A stretch of 64,000 nt of DNA from the NCBI RefSeq assembly GCF_003614435.1, contig NZ_CP025546.1:3844001-3908000 (forward strand), written 5' to 3'. Under the pieces are notes generated by a model. The model saw only the letters and a program-made list of their open reading frames with translations. It was not told where the DNA came from and did no database searches. Position numbers and translations under genes: made by a program. This stretch comes from Mycobacterium paragordonae. GTDB taxonomy: Bacteria > Actinomycetota > Actinomycetes > Mycobacteriales > Mycobacteriaceae. Positions 10,512 to 21,611 of this stretch are shown piece after piece. Within the stretch, counting starts at the first letter, position 1. Each line of letters opens with the position of its first letter.

Positions 10512-10517
10512 TAGTGT
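10512..10517 (+). promoter_or_regulatory. -10 box before the 10526 membrane-protein gene (probable leaderless start)
   Basis: TAGTGT lies 8 nt upstream of the ATG at 10526 and no purine-rich ribosome binding site is visible. It is divergent from the dop promoter about 90 bp away. Confidence 0.4.
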
Positions 10518-10525
10518 GAGCCGCC

Positions 10526-11719
10526 ATGAGCCCTTTGCTGCGCTCGCTGGTACGCCGGGCGACGGTGACCGACGAGGCTGAAAGCTGGTTCCTGGAGCGC
10601 GGTCTGCCGTCGGTGCTGACGACGCGAGGCAGGTGGCGGCGGCTGTGGTCGCGGTCCGCGCCCGTCCTGGCGGCTTATGCGGGCCTGCACTGCTGGAGCC
10701 TGCCAGTGCTGTTCCTCACCGACGGCAGGCAGGACATCGTCATCGAGGGGACTCCGTCGGCCCGGGAATGGGCGCTACTCGGGCTCATCGGGCTGGCACC
10801 CGTGGTGATGGCCGCCGCCGGGTGGTCGGTGTCCCGCATCGCCAATCGCCGGTACCGTGCGCTGGCGGCGACGGCGGCGGTCACCATCGTGGGCATCGTC
10901 GTCGTCATCGAATCCGGCGCGGCCCATCTTCCGGACACAGTGATCACGGCGGTCGTCTTCATGGTGTTGACCGGCTGCGGTGTTGGTTCCGTGGTCGGCT
11001 GGACGACGCGCATGACGCTGTCGCACCTGGCGTCGATCGGCAGCCTCGCGGTCCGGGCCCTGCCCGTGGTGCTGCTGACGACGCTGGTGTTCTTCAACGG
11101 AAACGTCTGGCTGATGTCGGCGACGATCAGTGCTGACCGCTTGGCGCTGGCGGTGTTCTTCCTCGTCGGCATCGCCGCCGCGTTCGTGGTCTCCGCGACC
11201 GCCGAGCGGGTGAAGCCGATGCTGCGGTCGTCGTCACCGGCGCCCGAAGACGCTGAGCGCCTGGCCGGTACGCCGTTCGAGACGATGGCCGACCCGCCCG
11301 GCCGTCCCCGGCTGACGCGGGCCGAGCGAGTCAACGTGGTTTTCGTGTTGGCTGCCTCGCAGCTGGCGCAGATTGCTGTGGTCGCGGCGCTGACCGCCGG
11401 GATCTACGTGCTGCTCGGCCTGATCGTGCTGACGCCCGCCCTGCTCAAAGAGTGGGCGCACACCACCGACTTTGACGCGACCATGCTGGGCCTGACGGTG
11501 CCGGTGCCCGATTCGCTGATCCATCTGTGCCTGTTTCTGGGCGCATTGACGTTCATGTACATCAGCGCCCGGGCAGCCGGCGACGACGATTACCGCTCCA
11601 ATTTCGTCGACCCGTTGATCGGCGATCTGCATGCGACGTTGACCGCCCGTAACCGCTACCGCAATCGGATGGCGAACGCGCCGGTGACCAGTGTTGACGC
11701 CGCTGACCTGGGTGATTAG
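10526..11719 (+). CDS. Conserved mycobacterial integral membrane protein (Rv2113-like)
   Basis: The protein has 397 residues and about eight to ten hydrophobic segments, from about residue 45 to 225 and from about 270 to 350. The first 45 residues (SLVRRATVTDEAESWFLERG) and a loop at about 225-265 are hydrophilic and probably cytoplasmic. I recognise no enzymatic motif. By position and character it corresponds to M. tuberculosis Rv2113, a conserved membrane protein of unknown function next to dop. It is divergent from dop and followed 10 nt later by a second conserved gene, with which it probably forms an operon. Confidence 0.8.
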   Translation: MSPLLRSLVRRATVTDEAESWFLERGLPSVLTTRGRWRRLWSRSAPVLAAYAGLHCWSLPVLFLTDGRQDIVIEGTPSAREWALLGLIGLAPVVMAAAGWSVSRIANRRYRALAATAAVTIVGIVVVIESGAAHLPDTVITAVVFMVLTGCGVGSVVGWTTRMTLSHLASIGSLAVRALPVVLLTTLVFFNGNVWLMSATISADRLALAVFFLVGIAAAFVVSATAERVKPMLRSSSPAPEDAERLAGTPFETMADPPGRPRLTRAERVNVVFVLAASQLAQIAVVAALTAGIYVLLGLIVLTPALLKEWAHTTDFDATMLGLTVPVPDSLIHLCLFLGALTFMYISARAAGDDDYRSNFVDPLIGDLHATLTARNRYRNRMANAPVTSVDAADLGD

Positions 11720-11729
11720 GTTCACCCTG

Positions 11730-12371
11730 GTGTCAGCCCCTCAATCGCCCTCAGCAGCCCACCAAGATTCGGGCGACCTTTCCGGAAAACGTTACGGGGA
11801 AGTGCTTCTCGTAACGCCTGGCGAGGCAGGCCCCCAAGCCACCGTCTATAACAGCTTTCCGCTCAACGACTGCCCCGCCGAGTTGTGGTCGGCGCTGGAC
11901 GCCCACGCCATCGCGACCGAGCACGGTGCCGCGACGGCACTGCTCAACGGTCCGCGCTACTGGCTGATGAACAGCATCGAAAAGACTCAGCAGGGGCCGC
12001 AGATCATCAAGAACTTCGGCGGCATCGACATGATTCTGCAGGCCACGGTGCTGCTCTCGTCGATGGACCCCAACCCGTACACCGTGAATCAGGTCAGCCG
12101 AAACACGGTGTTCGTCTTCGACGCCGGTCAAGAGATCTACGAACTTCAGGACCCGCACGGCCGGCAATGGGTCATGCAGACGTGGAGTCAGGTCGCCGAC
12201 CCCACGCTGTCGCGCGCGGACCTTCCCAAGCTGGGCGATCGGCTCAAACTGCCGGCGGGCTGGTCGTATCACTCACGGGTGCTTCCCGAGACGTTGCGGG
12301 TGGACACCACCACCACGGCCGCCCAGGTCTTGCAGGACGACCTCACCAACAGCTATTCATTGATCACCTGA
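11730..12371 (+). CDS. Conserved hypothetical protein (Rv2114-like)
   Basis: The product has 213 residues from the GTG at 11730, which starts just after the upstream membrane-protein stop. A longer frame reaching back to 11691 would overlap the neighbour and is less likely. The soluble sequence has conserved-looking blocks (GPRYWLMNSIEKTQQGPQII; GQEIYELQDPHGRQWVMQTW) typical of a small single-domain actinobacterial family; I cannot assign a function. It has no signal peptide or membrane segment. Its 3' end overlaps by 19 nt the convergent 608-residue gene, so the two transcripts are antisense there. Likely co-transcribed with 10526-11719. Confidence 0.75.
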   Translation: MSAPQSPSAAHQDSGDLSGKRYGEVLLVTPGEAGPQATVYNSFPLNDCPAELWSALDAHAIATEHGAATALLNGPRYWLMNSIEKTQQGPQIIKNFGGIDMILQATVLLSSMDPNPYTVNQVSRNTVFVFDAGQEIYELQDPHGRQWVMQTWSQVADPTLSRADLPKLGDRLKLPAGWSYHSRVLPETLRVDTTTTAAQVLQDDLTNSYSLIT

Positions 12372-14179
12372 CGGTTCGCCATCCAACTGCGGTGTTTGAC
12401 CGCCGCCTTCCGCGCGGCTTTTGCCAGCGTTTTGTCCTGCAGATTGTTACCCAACGCGTCCAGCACCACAGCAGTTTCAGGTGCTGGATGCCGCCATATG
12501 TCCTCAAGTAGCCCTAACGGTTCGGTGAAGCTGCCGAAGAATTCGCACAGCTCTTTAAGGTCGTCTACGCCGGCCGCAAGCACATCCACGATGACTGCCA
12601 CGTCGATGAAGCTGCCAAGCGTCTCCGCATCGGCCCGCCCCTGCGACATCAGCCACAGTGCCGCGTGGCCGGCGACCGGTGTGTCCAGCAGTTGACGGAC
12701 GAACGGCTCGGTCACGTCGATGTCGAAGTGCTCCAGCACCGAGAGCGCCATTCCGCGACTCGCTCCGTCGGAAGCCGCGACGATAGCTTCGGTGAGCATC
12801 TGCACCCGCTCCGCGGTCGGCCGCTCCGCCTGCCAAGCCGCGATCAACGTCTCCCGGTCCGTGTCGCTGGCTGAAAACAGCGTCTCGATCAACGCGGCGG
12901 CGTCCGCATGGACCACATCTTCGGCGCGCCGCAGCACGTATCCCGCCGCACCCAGATAGTCCGGCAGGACATGGCGGCCGAACGCCGTGAGCGCGACCGT
13001 GCCGCCGTTCCAGAAAGTAGGGCCGAACGGCTCAGGCACTTCCTGCCGATCGATCCAACGCACCACACCTGCATCCTCAAGCACCTCGAAGATGCGGCTC
13101 ATGTCCTCCTCGATGGACTCGCAGTTCCATTCATCGTCGGGATCGAGCAGTTCATGTTTCGTGGTCGCCGCCGATTCCGCCCATTCGACGACGGCGTCGA
13201 ACCGCTCGGCGGCACCCGGTGCGAGCAGAGGCGCCAGCCAGTGCACGATTCCATCGTCGAGCAGTTCGCGGAGGTCAAGCGAGTACAGCGAGGGACCAGA
13301 GAATTCGACCTCTAGCGGGCCCCGCTCAACGAGTGCCGCGAAAAGCGCCTCGGCCTGTTGGACCGGTCGGCGCGACGCCCATGCCTTCACTGGTACCAGG
13401 CGACCCTGACGCACCCGGACCGCACCCGCTTCCCGGGCAAAGAAGACGATGAAACTGAGCCGGCGCAACGACCTCGTGGATTTCGCACTGATCGTCGTGT
13501 CGCCGAGTTGCATGTCCATCTCGTCGCCGGTCTCCAGCAGGTCCACCAACGCCCGACCATCCGCCAGCTTCAAGTTCCCGTTCTCGGTGAGTTGCTTGCC
13601 GTCGCTACCCAGATAAGCGCACAGCGCCTTGAACTTCGCCAGCAATGGTGCGCCGGCTGCGGCAACCTCCACCTCGGTTGCCGGTGGTGGTAGGTATACG
13701 AACGGCAACTCGTAGGTGTGTTGTTGTTGTTCGGGGTCGTCCCCGACGCTCGAAGAGCCCTGCACCTCCGCCAGCAATGCTGGCGTCAGATCGCCGACCA
13801 GCTCGATCAATCGGGTGGCGCGCTTGCGTCCGCCGACCAGACGTCCGGTGGCCGCCATGAAGTCGAGGTAGATCCGGACGGCGTCGCATACAAAGGGGAC
13901 GATCTCGGGCCGCCCCGTCAGCCGCGGCGGACACCACTGCAACATCAGCTCGGCGATATCGCTCGGTGCGAAGTCGTCCAACACTCCGTTGGAGTCGTGG
14001 TAGCGCCAATCGAGCACGAACCCGACATTCGCGACCGTTCCGGACCGCTCGATCTCAGGGAGGTCCAACCACCCGTCGAGTTCCTGAAGCAACACCTTGC
14101 GGGCGCCAGCGTAGGCGTCCTCATCACCGGGACCAAAGCGCAAGCGCACCCGCGCGACTTTAATCGGTCGCGCCGACAC
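12353..14179 (-). CDS. Unrecognised 608-residue protein downstream of mpa
   Basis: The sequence is a long, full-length coding frame in the same direction as mpa, with its GTG only 14 nt after the mpa stop, so co-transcription is likely. I recognise no family with confidence. Residues 1-140 look globular. Residues about 170-275 include a probable winged-helix-like stretch (LLAKFKALCAYLGSDGKQLT and ENGNLKLADGRALVDLLETG). The last 200 residues are helical and repeat-like (VLEHFDIDVTEPFVRQLLDT; WLMSQGRADAETLGSF), suggestive of HEAT/ARM-type helices. There are no transmembrane segments or signal peptide. It is absent at this place from M. tuberculosis as I remember it. Base composition is close to its neighbours. 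Confidence 0.7.
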   Translation of the reverse strand: MSARPIKVARVRLRFGPGDEDAYAGARKVLLQELDGWLDLPEIERSGTVANVGFVLDWRYHDSNGVLDDFAPSDIAELMLQWCPPRLTGRPEIVPFVCDAVRIYLDFMAATGRLVGGRKRATRLIELVGDLTPALLAEVQGSSSVGDDPEQQQHTYELPFVYLPPPATEVEVAAAGAPLLAKFKALCAYLGSDGKQLTENGNLKLADGRALVDLLETGDEMDMQLGDTTISAKSTRSLRRLSFIVFFAREAGAVRVRQGRLVPVKAWASRRPVQQAEALFAALVERGPLEVEFSGPSLYSLDLRELLDDGIVHWLAPLLAPGAAERFDAVVEWAESAATTKHELLDPDDEWNCESIEEDMSRIFEVLEDAGVVRWIDRQEVPEPFGPTFWNGGTVALTAFGRHVLPDYLGAAGYVLRRAEDVVHADAAALIETLFSASDTDRETLIAAWQAERPTAERVQMLTEAIVAASDGASRGMALSVLEHFDIDVTEPFVRQLLDTPVAGHAALWLMSQGRADAETLGSFIDVAVIVDVLAAGVDDLKELCEFFGSFTEPLGLLEDIWRHPAPETAVVLDALGNNLQDKTLAKAARKAAVKHRSWMANRQVINE

Positions 14180-14193
14180 GTGTCTGCTGTTAT

Positions 14194-16023
14194 CTACAGG
14201 TACTGACCCAGGTTCGACTCGGTGTCGATGGCCCGCGACGCGCTCGACGACTTGCCGGTGACCAGCGTGCGGATGTACACGATCCGCTCGCCCTTCTTGC
14301 CCGAGATCCGCGCCCAGTCATCGGGGTTGGTGGTGTTGGGCAGGTCCTCGTTCTCGGCGAACTCGTCGACGATCGAGTCGAGCAGGTGCTGGATGCGCAG
14401 ACCCGGCTGGCCCGTCTCCAACACCGACTTGATCGCGTTCTTCTTCGCGCGGTCGACCACGTTCTGGATCATCGCCCCGGAGTTGAAGTCCTTGAAGTAC
14501 ATGACTTCCTTGTCACCGTTGGCGTAGGTGACCTCCAGGAACCGGTTGTCGTCGATCTCGGCATACATCCGCTCGACGACCTTCTCGATCATCGCCCTGA
14601 TGCAGACACCACGGTCGCCGTTGAACTCGGCGAGGTCGTCGGCGTGCACCGGAAGCGTCTCGACCAGGTACTTCGAGAAGATGTCCTGCGCGGCTTCGGC
14701 GTCCGGCCGCTCGATCTTGATCTTCACGTCCAGGCGGCCGGGCCGCAGGATGGCCGGGTCGATCATGTCCTCGCGGTTGGAGGCGCCGATCACGATGACG
14801 TTCTCCAGGCCTTCGACGCCGTCGATCTCGGAGAGCAACTGCGGCACCACGGTGGTCTCGACGTCGGACGAGACACCGGTACCGCGGGTGCGGAAGATCG
14901 AGTCCATCTCGTCGAAGAACACGATCACCGGGGTGCCCTCGGACGCCTTCTCGCGAGCCCGCTGGAAGATCAACCGAATGTGCCGCTCGGTCTCACCGAC
15001 GAACTTGTTAAGCAGCTCGGGGCCCTTGATGTTGAGGAAGTACGACTTCGCCTCGCGGGCGTCGTCGCCACGCAGGTCGGCCATTTTCTTGGCCAGTGAG
15101 TTGGCGACGGCCTTGGCGATCAGCGTCTTACCGCAACCGGGCGGGCCGTAGAGCAGCACGCCTTTGGGCGGACGCAGCGCGTACTCGCGGTAGAGCTCCT
15201 TGTGCAGGAACGGCAGTTCGACGGCGTCGCGGATCTGCTCGATCTGCCGCGTCAGGCCACCGATGTCCTCGTAGCTGACGTCGGGAACCTCTTCCAGCAC
15301 CAGGTCTTCCACCTCGGCCTTCGGGATGCGCTCGAAGGCGTATCCGGCTTTGGTGTCGACCAGCAGCGAGTCGCCCGGGCGCAGCCGGCGCGGACGGGTG
15401 TCGTCGTTGAGCGCGTCGGGGTGGCCTTCGGGCAGGTCCTCGGCGACCAACGGCTCGGCCAGCCACACGATGCGCTCCTCGTCGGCGTGGCCGACCACGA
15501 GGGCACGGTGTCCGTCGCCCAGCACCTCGCGCAACGTCGAGATCTCGCCGACCGACTCGTAGGTCCCAGCCTCGACGACCGTCAGCGCCTCATTGAGCCG
15601 GACCGTCTGGCCCTTTTTCAGGACGGAGGTGTCGATGTTCGGCGAGCACGTCAGCCGCATCTTGCGGCCCGAGGTAAACACGTCGACGGTCTCGTCGTCG
15701 TGAGCTCCCAGCAGCACGCCGTAGCCACTCGGCGGTTGACCCAGCCGGTCGACTTCCTCCCGAAGCGCCAATAGCTGTTGGCGGGCCTCTTTAAGAGTTT
15801 CCATTAATTTGGAATTGCGGGCCGCGAGCGAGTCGATTCGGGCTTCGAGCTGATGCACGTCGCGCGCGGAACGGGCCGGGCTCTGGTGGCCGACCGCGTT
15901 GTCGAGTTGCTCGCGCAGGGCCGCGGCCTCACGCCGGAGCTGTTCGAGTTCGGCAGCATCGTCGCTGGACAGGGGGATATCGCGAGGGGTCTTGAATGCT
16001 TCAGAACGCTCTGAGTCACCCAT
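14194..16023 (-). CDS. mpa: Mycobacterial proteasome ATPase Mpa (ARC)
   Basis: The AAA+ unfoldase has 609 residues from the ATG at 16023, which has an AAGGAG ribosome binding site; 16 extra upstream codons of the open frame are excluded. Domain order is an N-terminal coiled coil that binds Pup (about 20-95), two OB folds (about 98-240), and the AAA module with Walker A ([14 protein letters not shown], about 294-307), Walker B ([10 protein letters not shown]) and arginine-finger region ([16 protein letters not shown]). It ends in GQYL, the motif whose penultimate Tyr opens the 20S gate. The length equals that of the M. tuberculosis protein. The usual neighbour lppK is now separated from it by an IS110 element. 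Confidence 0.97.
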   Translation of the reverse strand: MGDSERSEAFKTPRDIPLSSDDAAELEQLRREAAALREQLDNAVGHQSPARSARDVHQLEARIDSLAARNSKLMETLKEARQQLLALREEVDRLGQPPSGYGVLLGAHDDETVDVFTSGRKMRLTCSPNIDTSVLKKGQTVRLNEALTVVEAGTYESVGEISTLREVLGDGHRALVVGHADEERIVWLAEPLVAEDLPEGHPDALNDDTRPRRLRPGDSLLVDTKAGYAFERIPKAEVEDLVLEEVPDVSYEDIGGLTRQIEQIRDAVELPFLHKELYREYALRPPKGVLLYGPPGCGKTLIAKAVANSLAKKMADLRGDDAREAKSYFLNIKGPELLNKFVGETERHIRLIFQRAREKASEGTPVIVFFDEMDSIFRTRGTGVSSDVETTVVPQLLSEIDGVEGLENVIVIGASNREDMIDPAILRPGRLDVKIKIERPDAEAAQDIFSKYLVETLPVHADDLAEFNGDRGVCIRAMIEKVVERMYAEIDDNRFLEVTYANGDKEVMYFKDFNSGAMIQNVVDRAKKNAIKSVLETGQPGLRIQHLLDSIVDEFAENEDLPNTTNPDDWARISGKKGERIVYIRTLVTGKSSSASRAIDTESNLGQYL

Positions 16024-16192
16024 GTTGCGCTCCTTTCCCGCACCAGGAATAGGTGTGGCGGATACCCCCAACGCTACCGGTCAACCACGATTGATGTGGG
16101 CAGTCAAATGCCGTTTGAAAGTTACAAGTTGGGTCACGCTGGTAATCTCGCCTTCTATTCGGGCCGAGCGAAAGGACTTCCCAATCGTGTTG

Positions 16193-17413
16193 TCAAGCCG
16201 CCGTCGTGATGGGGATGGGGGGTAAGTCGTGGTAGGTGGTGTGGTCGCGGAGCATGGCCCACAGGACGCTGATACGGCGCCTTGCCAATGCGAGTACGGC
16301 TTGCTTGTGCGATTTGCCCTCGGCTCTTTTGCGCTGATAAAAGGTGCGCGAGGCGGGGCTGGTGGTGATCGAGATTTGCGCCGAGAGGTACATCGACCGC
16401 AGCAGTCCGCGGTGATAGCGCTTGGGGCGGCGCAGATTTCCATGGATGCGGCCGGAATCGCGGGGTTGTGGTGCCAGCCCGGCGAACCCGGCGAGTTGAT
16501 CAGCACCGGTGAACGCGGTCATGTCTCCGCCGGTGGCGGCGAGGAATTCCGCACCCAGCCGGGGTCCGATGCCTGGCAGGCTGATGATTACTTCGGCGTG
16601 TCGATGGTCGCGAAATCGGGCCTCGATGAGCTCGTCGAGTTCGGCGATTTCGTCACCGAGGGCGATCACCCCCTTGGCCAGCCGGGCGACCATCTGGGCT
16701 GCCAAACGCTCTCCGGGCAACACCACCGACTGGGAGCGGGCGGCCTCCACCGCGGTCTGGGCCAGCGCGGTGGCGTTACGCGCGCCCTGTTTGCGCAGCC
16801 ACGCGTCCAGGCGCGCAACTCCCGCGCGGCGGATCGCCGCCGGGGTTTGGTAGGCGGTCAACAGCACCAGCGGACCTTTGTTGGTCAAGGTCAACGCCCG
16901 CTCCAATGCAGGGGATATCTCGAGCAGTTGCGCGCGCAGGCGGTTGATCTGGCGGGTGCGATCAAAGACCACATCCACGCGGCGGGTGGTCAGGATACGC
17001 AAATCCACGGCGATCTCATCGCCGGGCCGCAGCAAACTGATATCCCGGCGAAGGCGGGCCTGATCAGCGATGACGAACGCGTCACGGGCATCGGTTTTGC
17101 CCTCGCTGCGGTAGCTGGCCGACGCTCGGTGAATTGCCAGCCCGGTCAGATATGCCAGCGGCTGCTCGCGAGCAACGAGCAAGCCGATCAGCAGTGCCGC
17201 CGCTCCATGGTTGAGGTCGATCGCCCACAACACTTGGCCGCCGGCCAGCTCGATCACCTCGTCGAGCAGACTCGCCAGTTCAGGCTCGTTGTTGAACACT
17301 CGCCGCGACAGCAGCCGTTGCCCTTCGCTGTTGATCACCACGCAGTGATGGTGTTCTTTTCCCACATCGATTCCTGCCCAGACCTTTTCGGTCAACGCCA
17401 CCTCCACACTCAT
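16193..17413 (-). CDS. IS110-family transposase/recombinase
   Basis: The product has 406 residues from the ATG at 17413 (MSVEVALTEKVWAGIDVGKE). The N-terminal RuvC-like DEDD domain shows the first Asp in AGIDVGKEHHHC, an acidic position in WAIDLNHG and the KTDARDAFVIAD pair. The C-terminal Transposase_20 domain contains the helix-hairpin-helix ISLPGIGPRLGAEFLAATG and FAGLAPQPRDSG with the catalytic Ser region (SGRIHGNLRRPKRYHRGLLR). The frame is intact, so the element may be active. The 51 upstream codons that stay open to 17566 lie in the noncoding end and are not expected to be translated. Confidence 0.92.
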   Translation of the reverse strand: MSVEVALTEKVWAGIDVGKEHHHCVVINSEGQRLLSRRVFNNEPELASLLDEVIELAGGQVLWAIDLNHGAAALLIGLLVAREQPLAYLTGLAIHRASASYRSEGKTDARDAFVIADQARLRRDISLLRPGDEIAVDLRILTTRRVDVVFDRTRQINRLRAQLLEISPALERALTLTNKGPLVLLTAYQTPAAIRRAGVARLDAWLRKQGARNATALAQTAVEAARSQSVVLPGERLAAQMVARLAKGVIALGDEIAELDELIEARFRDHRHAEVIISLPGIGPRLGAEFLAATGGDMTAFTGADQLAGFAGLAPQPRDSGRIHGNLRRPKRYHRGLLRSMYLSAQISITTSPASRTFYQRKRAEGKSHKQAVLALARRRISVLWAMLRDHTTYHDLPPIPITTAA

Positions 17414-17631
17414 AGCCGTCACTCTTTGCGGTCCCTGGCAACGACGTCCCGGCGTAGTCCTACAGCAGCGATCACATCGCGTATCCCAATCAGCAGTCGA
17501 GCCGTTGCCAAACTGCGGGCGGCCAAGTCCTTTGAGCGGTCCACACCGCACCCCAATGACAGCCATACCCGCAGTTCGTGGGGTTCTCCGATCCTACGAA
17601 CGACCCGATCAAACCCACGCTTCGAAAGGTA
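17414..17631 (-). ncRNA. Noncoding end of the IS110 element, candidate bridge RNA
   Basis: The 218-bp segment upstream of the transposase, inside the inferred boundaries, has no gene. In the IS110 subgroup this end encodes the structured bridge RNA whose two loops pair with target and donor DNA. I see several short self-complementary patches but did not fold it, so assignment rests on position and element type, not on a recognised structure. Confidence 0.35.
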
Positions 17632-17746
17632 GGACTTCTGTGACCGTGAAATCCCTAGCCACAGGCGTTCTGATCGCCACCCACACCCCTACCGCGGACC
17701 CCGATGTGACTTGCAACGCAATCGGCTCGGCAGCCCGTAGCTGAGC

Positions 17747-18382
17747 GTGCCCCGCATGTCCGGCAACGTCTGCGTAACACTGGGCACCGCCGCCACGGCG
17801 GTGGTGCTCCTGGCCACGGGTTGTACGCACAACACGGCGCGACAGCTGGACTCGGCGCAGACGCCGGGACCGCCGCCCACCTCGATCACCGCCGTCACTC
17901 CGCCGACCGCTCCCCTGCCTCCGCCCGAGGCGCTTACCGATGTGCTGAATCATCTCGCCGATCCCGCCATGCCGAGCGGCGACAAACTGGCCCTTGTCCA
18001 GGGCTCGACGCCGGACACGGCCGCGGCGCTGGACCGGTTCACCAACGCCGCGCGCGACGGCGGTTACCTGCCGATGACGTTCGCCGCCAACAACATTGCG
18101 TGGTCGGCCACGGACCCCGGTTGCGTGATGGCCACAGTCGTCGTCACGACCGCCAACCCTGACCGGCGGGAATTCACGTTCCCGATGGAGTTCACGCCGT
18201 ACCTGGCAGGTTGGCAGCTGTCCCGCAAGACCGCGGAGATGCTGCTGGCTCTGCAGAACTCCCGGAGTTCGACAACGGCGCCGTCACCGGCTCCACCGGC
18301 CCCACCGGCCCCGCCGGCGAGCCCCGCTCCGTCCCCCAGCCCGGCGGCTGGACCGCCGGTTTCCCCGTCGCCGACGCCCTGA
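17747..18382 (+). CDS. lppK: Lipoprotein LppK
   Basis: The 211-residue precursor has an N-terminal signal peptide ending in the lipobox LLATGC (Cys about residue 26), so the mature protein is lipidated and anchored outside the membrane. The globular middle (PPPEALTDVLNHLADPAMPS; YLPMTFAANNIAWSATDPG; REFTFPMEFTPYLAGWQLSR) matches the mycobacterial LppK pattern (Rv2116). The C-terminus is a low-complexity Pro/Ala/Ser tail. A GTG at 17747 and an ATG three codons later (17756) are both possible starts. Function is unknown in any species I recall. It is followed 4 nt later by a DUF503 gene. Confidence 0.88.
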   Translation: MPRMSGNVCVTLGTAATAVVLLATGCTHNTARQLDSAQTPGPPPTSITAVTPPTAPLPPPEALTDVLNHLADPAMPSGDKLALVQGSTPDTAAALDRFTNAARDGGYLPMTFAANNIAWSATDPGCVMATVVVTTANPDRREFTFPMEFTPYLAGWQLSRKTAEMLLALQNSRSSTTAPSPAPPAPPAPPASPAPSPSPAAGPPVSPSPTP

Positions 18383-18386
18383 GCAG

Positions 18387-18680
18387 ATGTGGATCGGTTG
18401 GCTCGAATTCGACGTGCTGCTGGGCGACGTGCACTCCCTCAAGCAGAAGCGGTCGGTGATCCGGCCGGTCGTCGCCGAATTGCAGCGCAAGTTCAGCGTG
18501 TCGGCGGCCGAGACCGATTCGCACGATCTGCACCGGCGGGCCGGCATCGGTGTGGCCATGGTGTCCCGCGACCGGGCCCACGCCGTCGATGTGCTCGATG
18601 CGGCGGAGAGACTGGTCGCCGGGCATCCGGAGTTCGAGTTGCTCTCAGTCCGGCGGGGATTGAACCGCAGCGACGACTAG
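18387..18680 (+). CDS. DUF503 family protein (Rv2117-like)
   Basis: This 97-residue protein begins MWIGWLEFDVLLGDVHSLKQ with KRSVIRPVVAELQRKFSVSA following, the DUF503 signature of a small ferredoxin-like alpha/beta domain. Biochemical function is unknown. The gene starts 4 nt after the lppK stop, so the two are presumably co-transcribed. The stop TAG is 11 bp before the target duplication of the IS481 element; without that element it would converge directly on trmI. Confidence 0.88.
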   Translation: MWIGWLEFDVLLGDVHSLKQKRSVIRPVVAELQRKFSVSAAETDSHDLHRRAGIGVAMVSRDRAHAVDVLDAAERLVAGHPEFELLSVRRGLNRSDD

Positions 18681-18691
18681 CTTGAGCGCGC

Positions 18692-18697
18692 GCTAGC
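18692..18697. repeat. Left target-site duplication of the IS481 element (GCTAGC)
   Basis: The palindromic hexamer GCTAGC directly precedes the left inverted repeat and is repeated exactly at 19789-19794, after the right one. Confidence 0.85.
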
Positions 18698-18723
18698 TGT
18701 ACTGACCACGGAGGTTAGGTACG
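18698..18723. repeat. Left terminal inverted repeat of the IS481 element
   Basis: The 26-bp end reads TGTACTGACC, then ACG, then GAGGTTAGGTACG. It matches the complement of 19763-19788 at all positions but the central three. Confidence 0.9.
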
Positions 18724-18741
18724 GCGTGGCGTGGTGACTTA

Positions 18742-18803
18742 ACGAAGACCTCCGGGTGAAGTGCGAGCTGCTTAGGAACGCACTACTCACTCCGGAGGTC
18801 TTC

Positions 18804-18805
<2 letters not shown>
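18742..18805 (+). promoter_or_regulatory. Perfect 14-bp stem-loop hiding the transposase ribosome binding site
   Basis: ACGAAGACCTCCGG (18742-18755) is exactly complementary to CCGGAGGTCTTCGT (18792-18805), with a 36-nt loop. The 3' arm contains the Shine-Dalgarno GGAGGT and the first two bases of the transposase GTG. In any RNA spanning both arms translation initiation would be blocked, a way to prevent transposase synthesis from transcripts entering from outside. Function inferred; the pairing is seen directly. Confidence 0.7.
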
Positions 18806-21587
<2,782 letters not shown>

Positions 21588-21592
<5 letters not shown>

Positions 21593-21611
21593 GCCGGGGT
21601 TTCCGCTCAGG
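21588..21611. terminator. Bidirectional stem-loop between convergent genes
   Basis: CCTGAGC (21588-21594) pairs with GCTCAGG (21605-21611) across a 10-nt loop. The stem spans the stop codons of the nuclease (21590-21592) and the convergent coiled-coil gene (21607-21609). There is no U-tract, which is usual for mycobacterial intrinsic terminators. Confidence 0.5.

Larger units (their letters stand above)
16174..17638 (-). mobile_element. IS110-family insertion sequence between mpa and lppK
   Basis: A 7-bp direct repeat GGACTTC (16174-16180 and 17632-17638), each copy preceded within a few bases by CGAAAGG, brackets a 1458-bp interval that contains one IS110-type transposase and no terminal inverted repeats. 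IS110 elements leave only a short shared core at both junctions, so these repeats probably mark the boundaries, with the exact ends uncertain by several bases. The transposase has about 218 bp of noncoding DNA upstream and almost none downstream, the layout of the IS110 subgroup. Without the element, mpa and lppK would be divergent neighbours as in M. tuberculosis. Confidence 0.75.
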
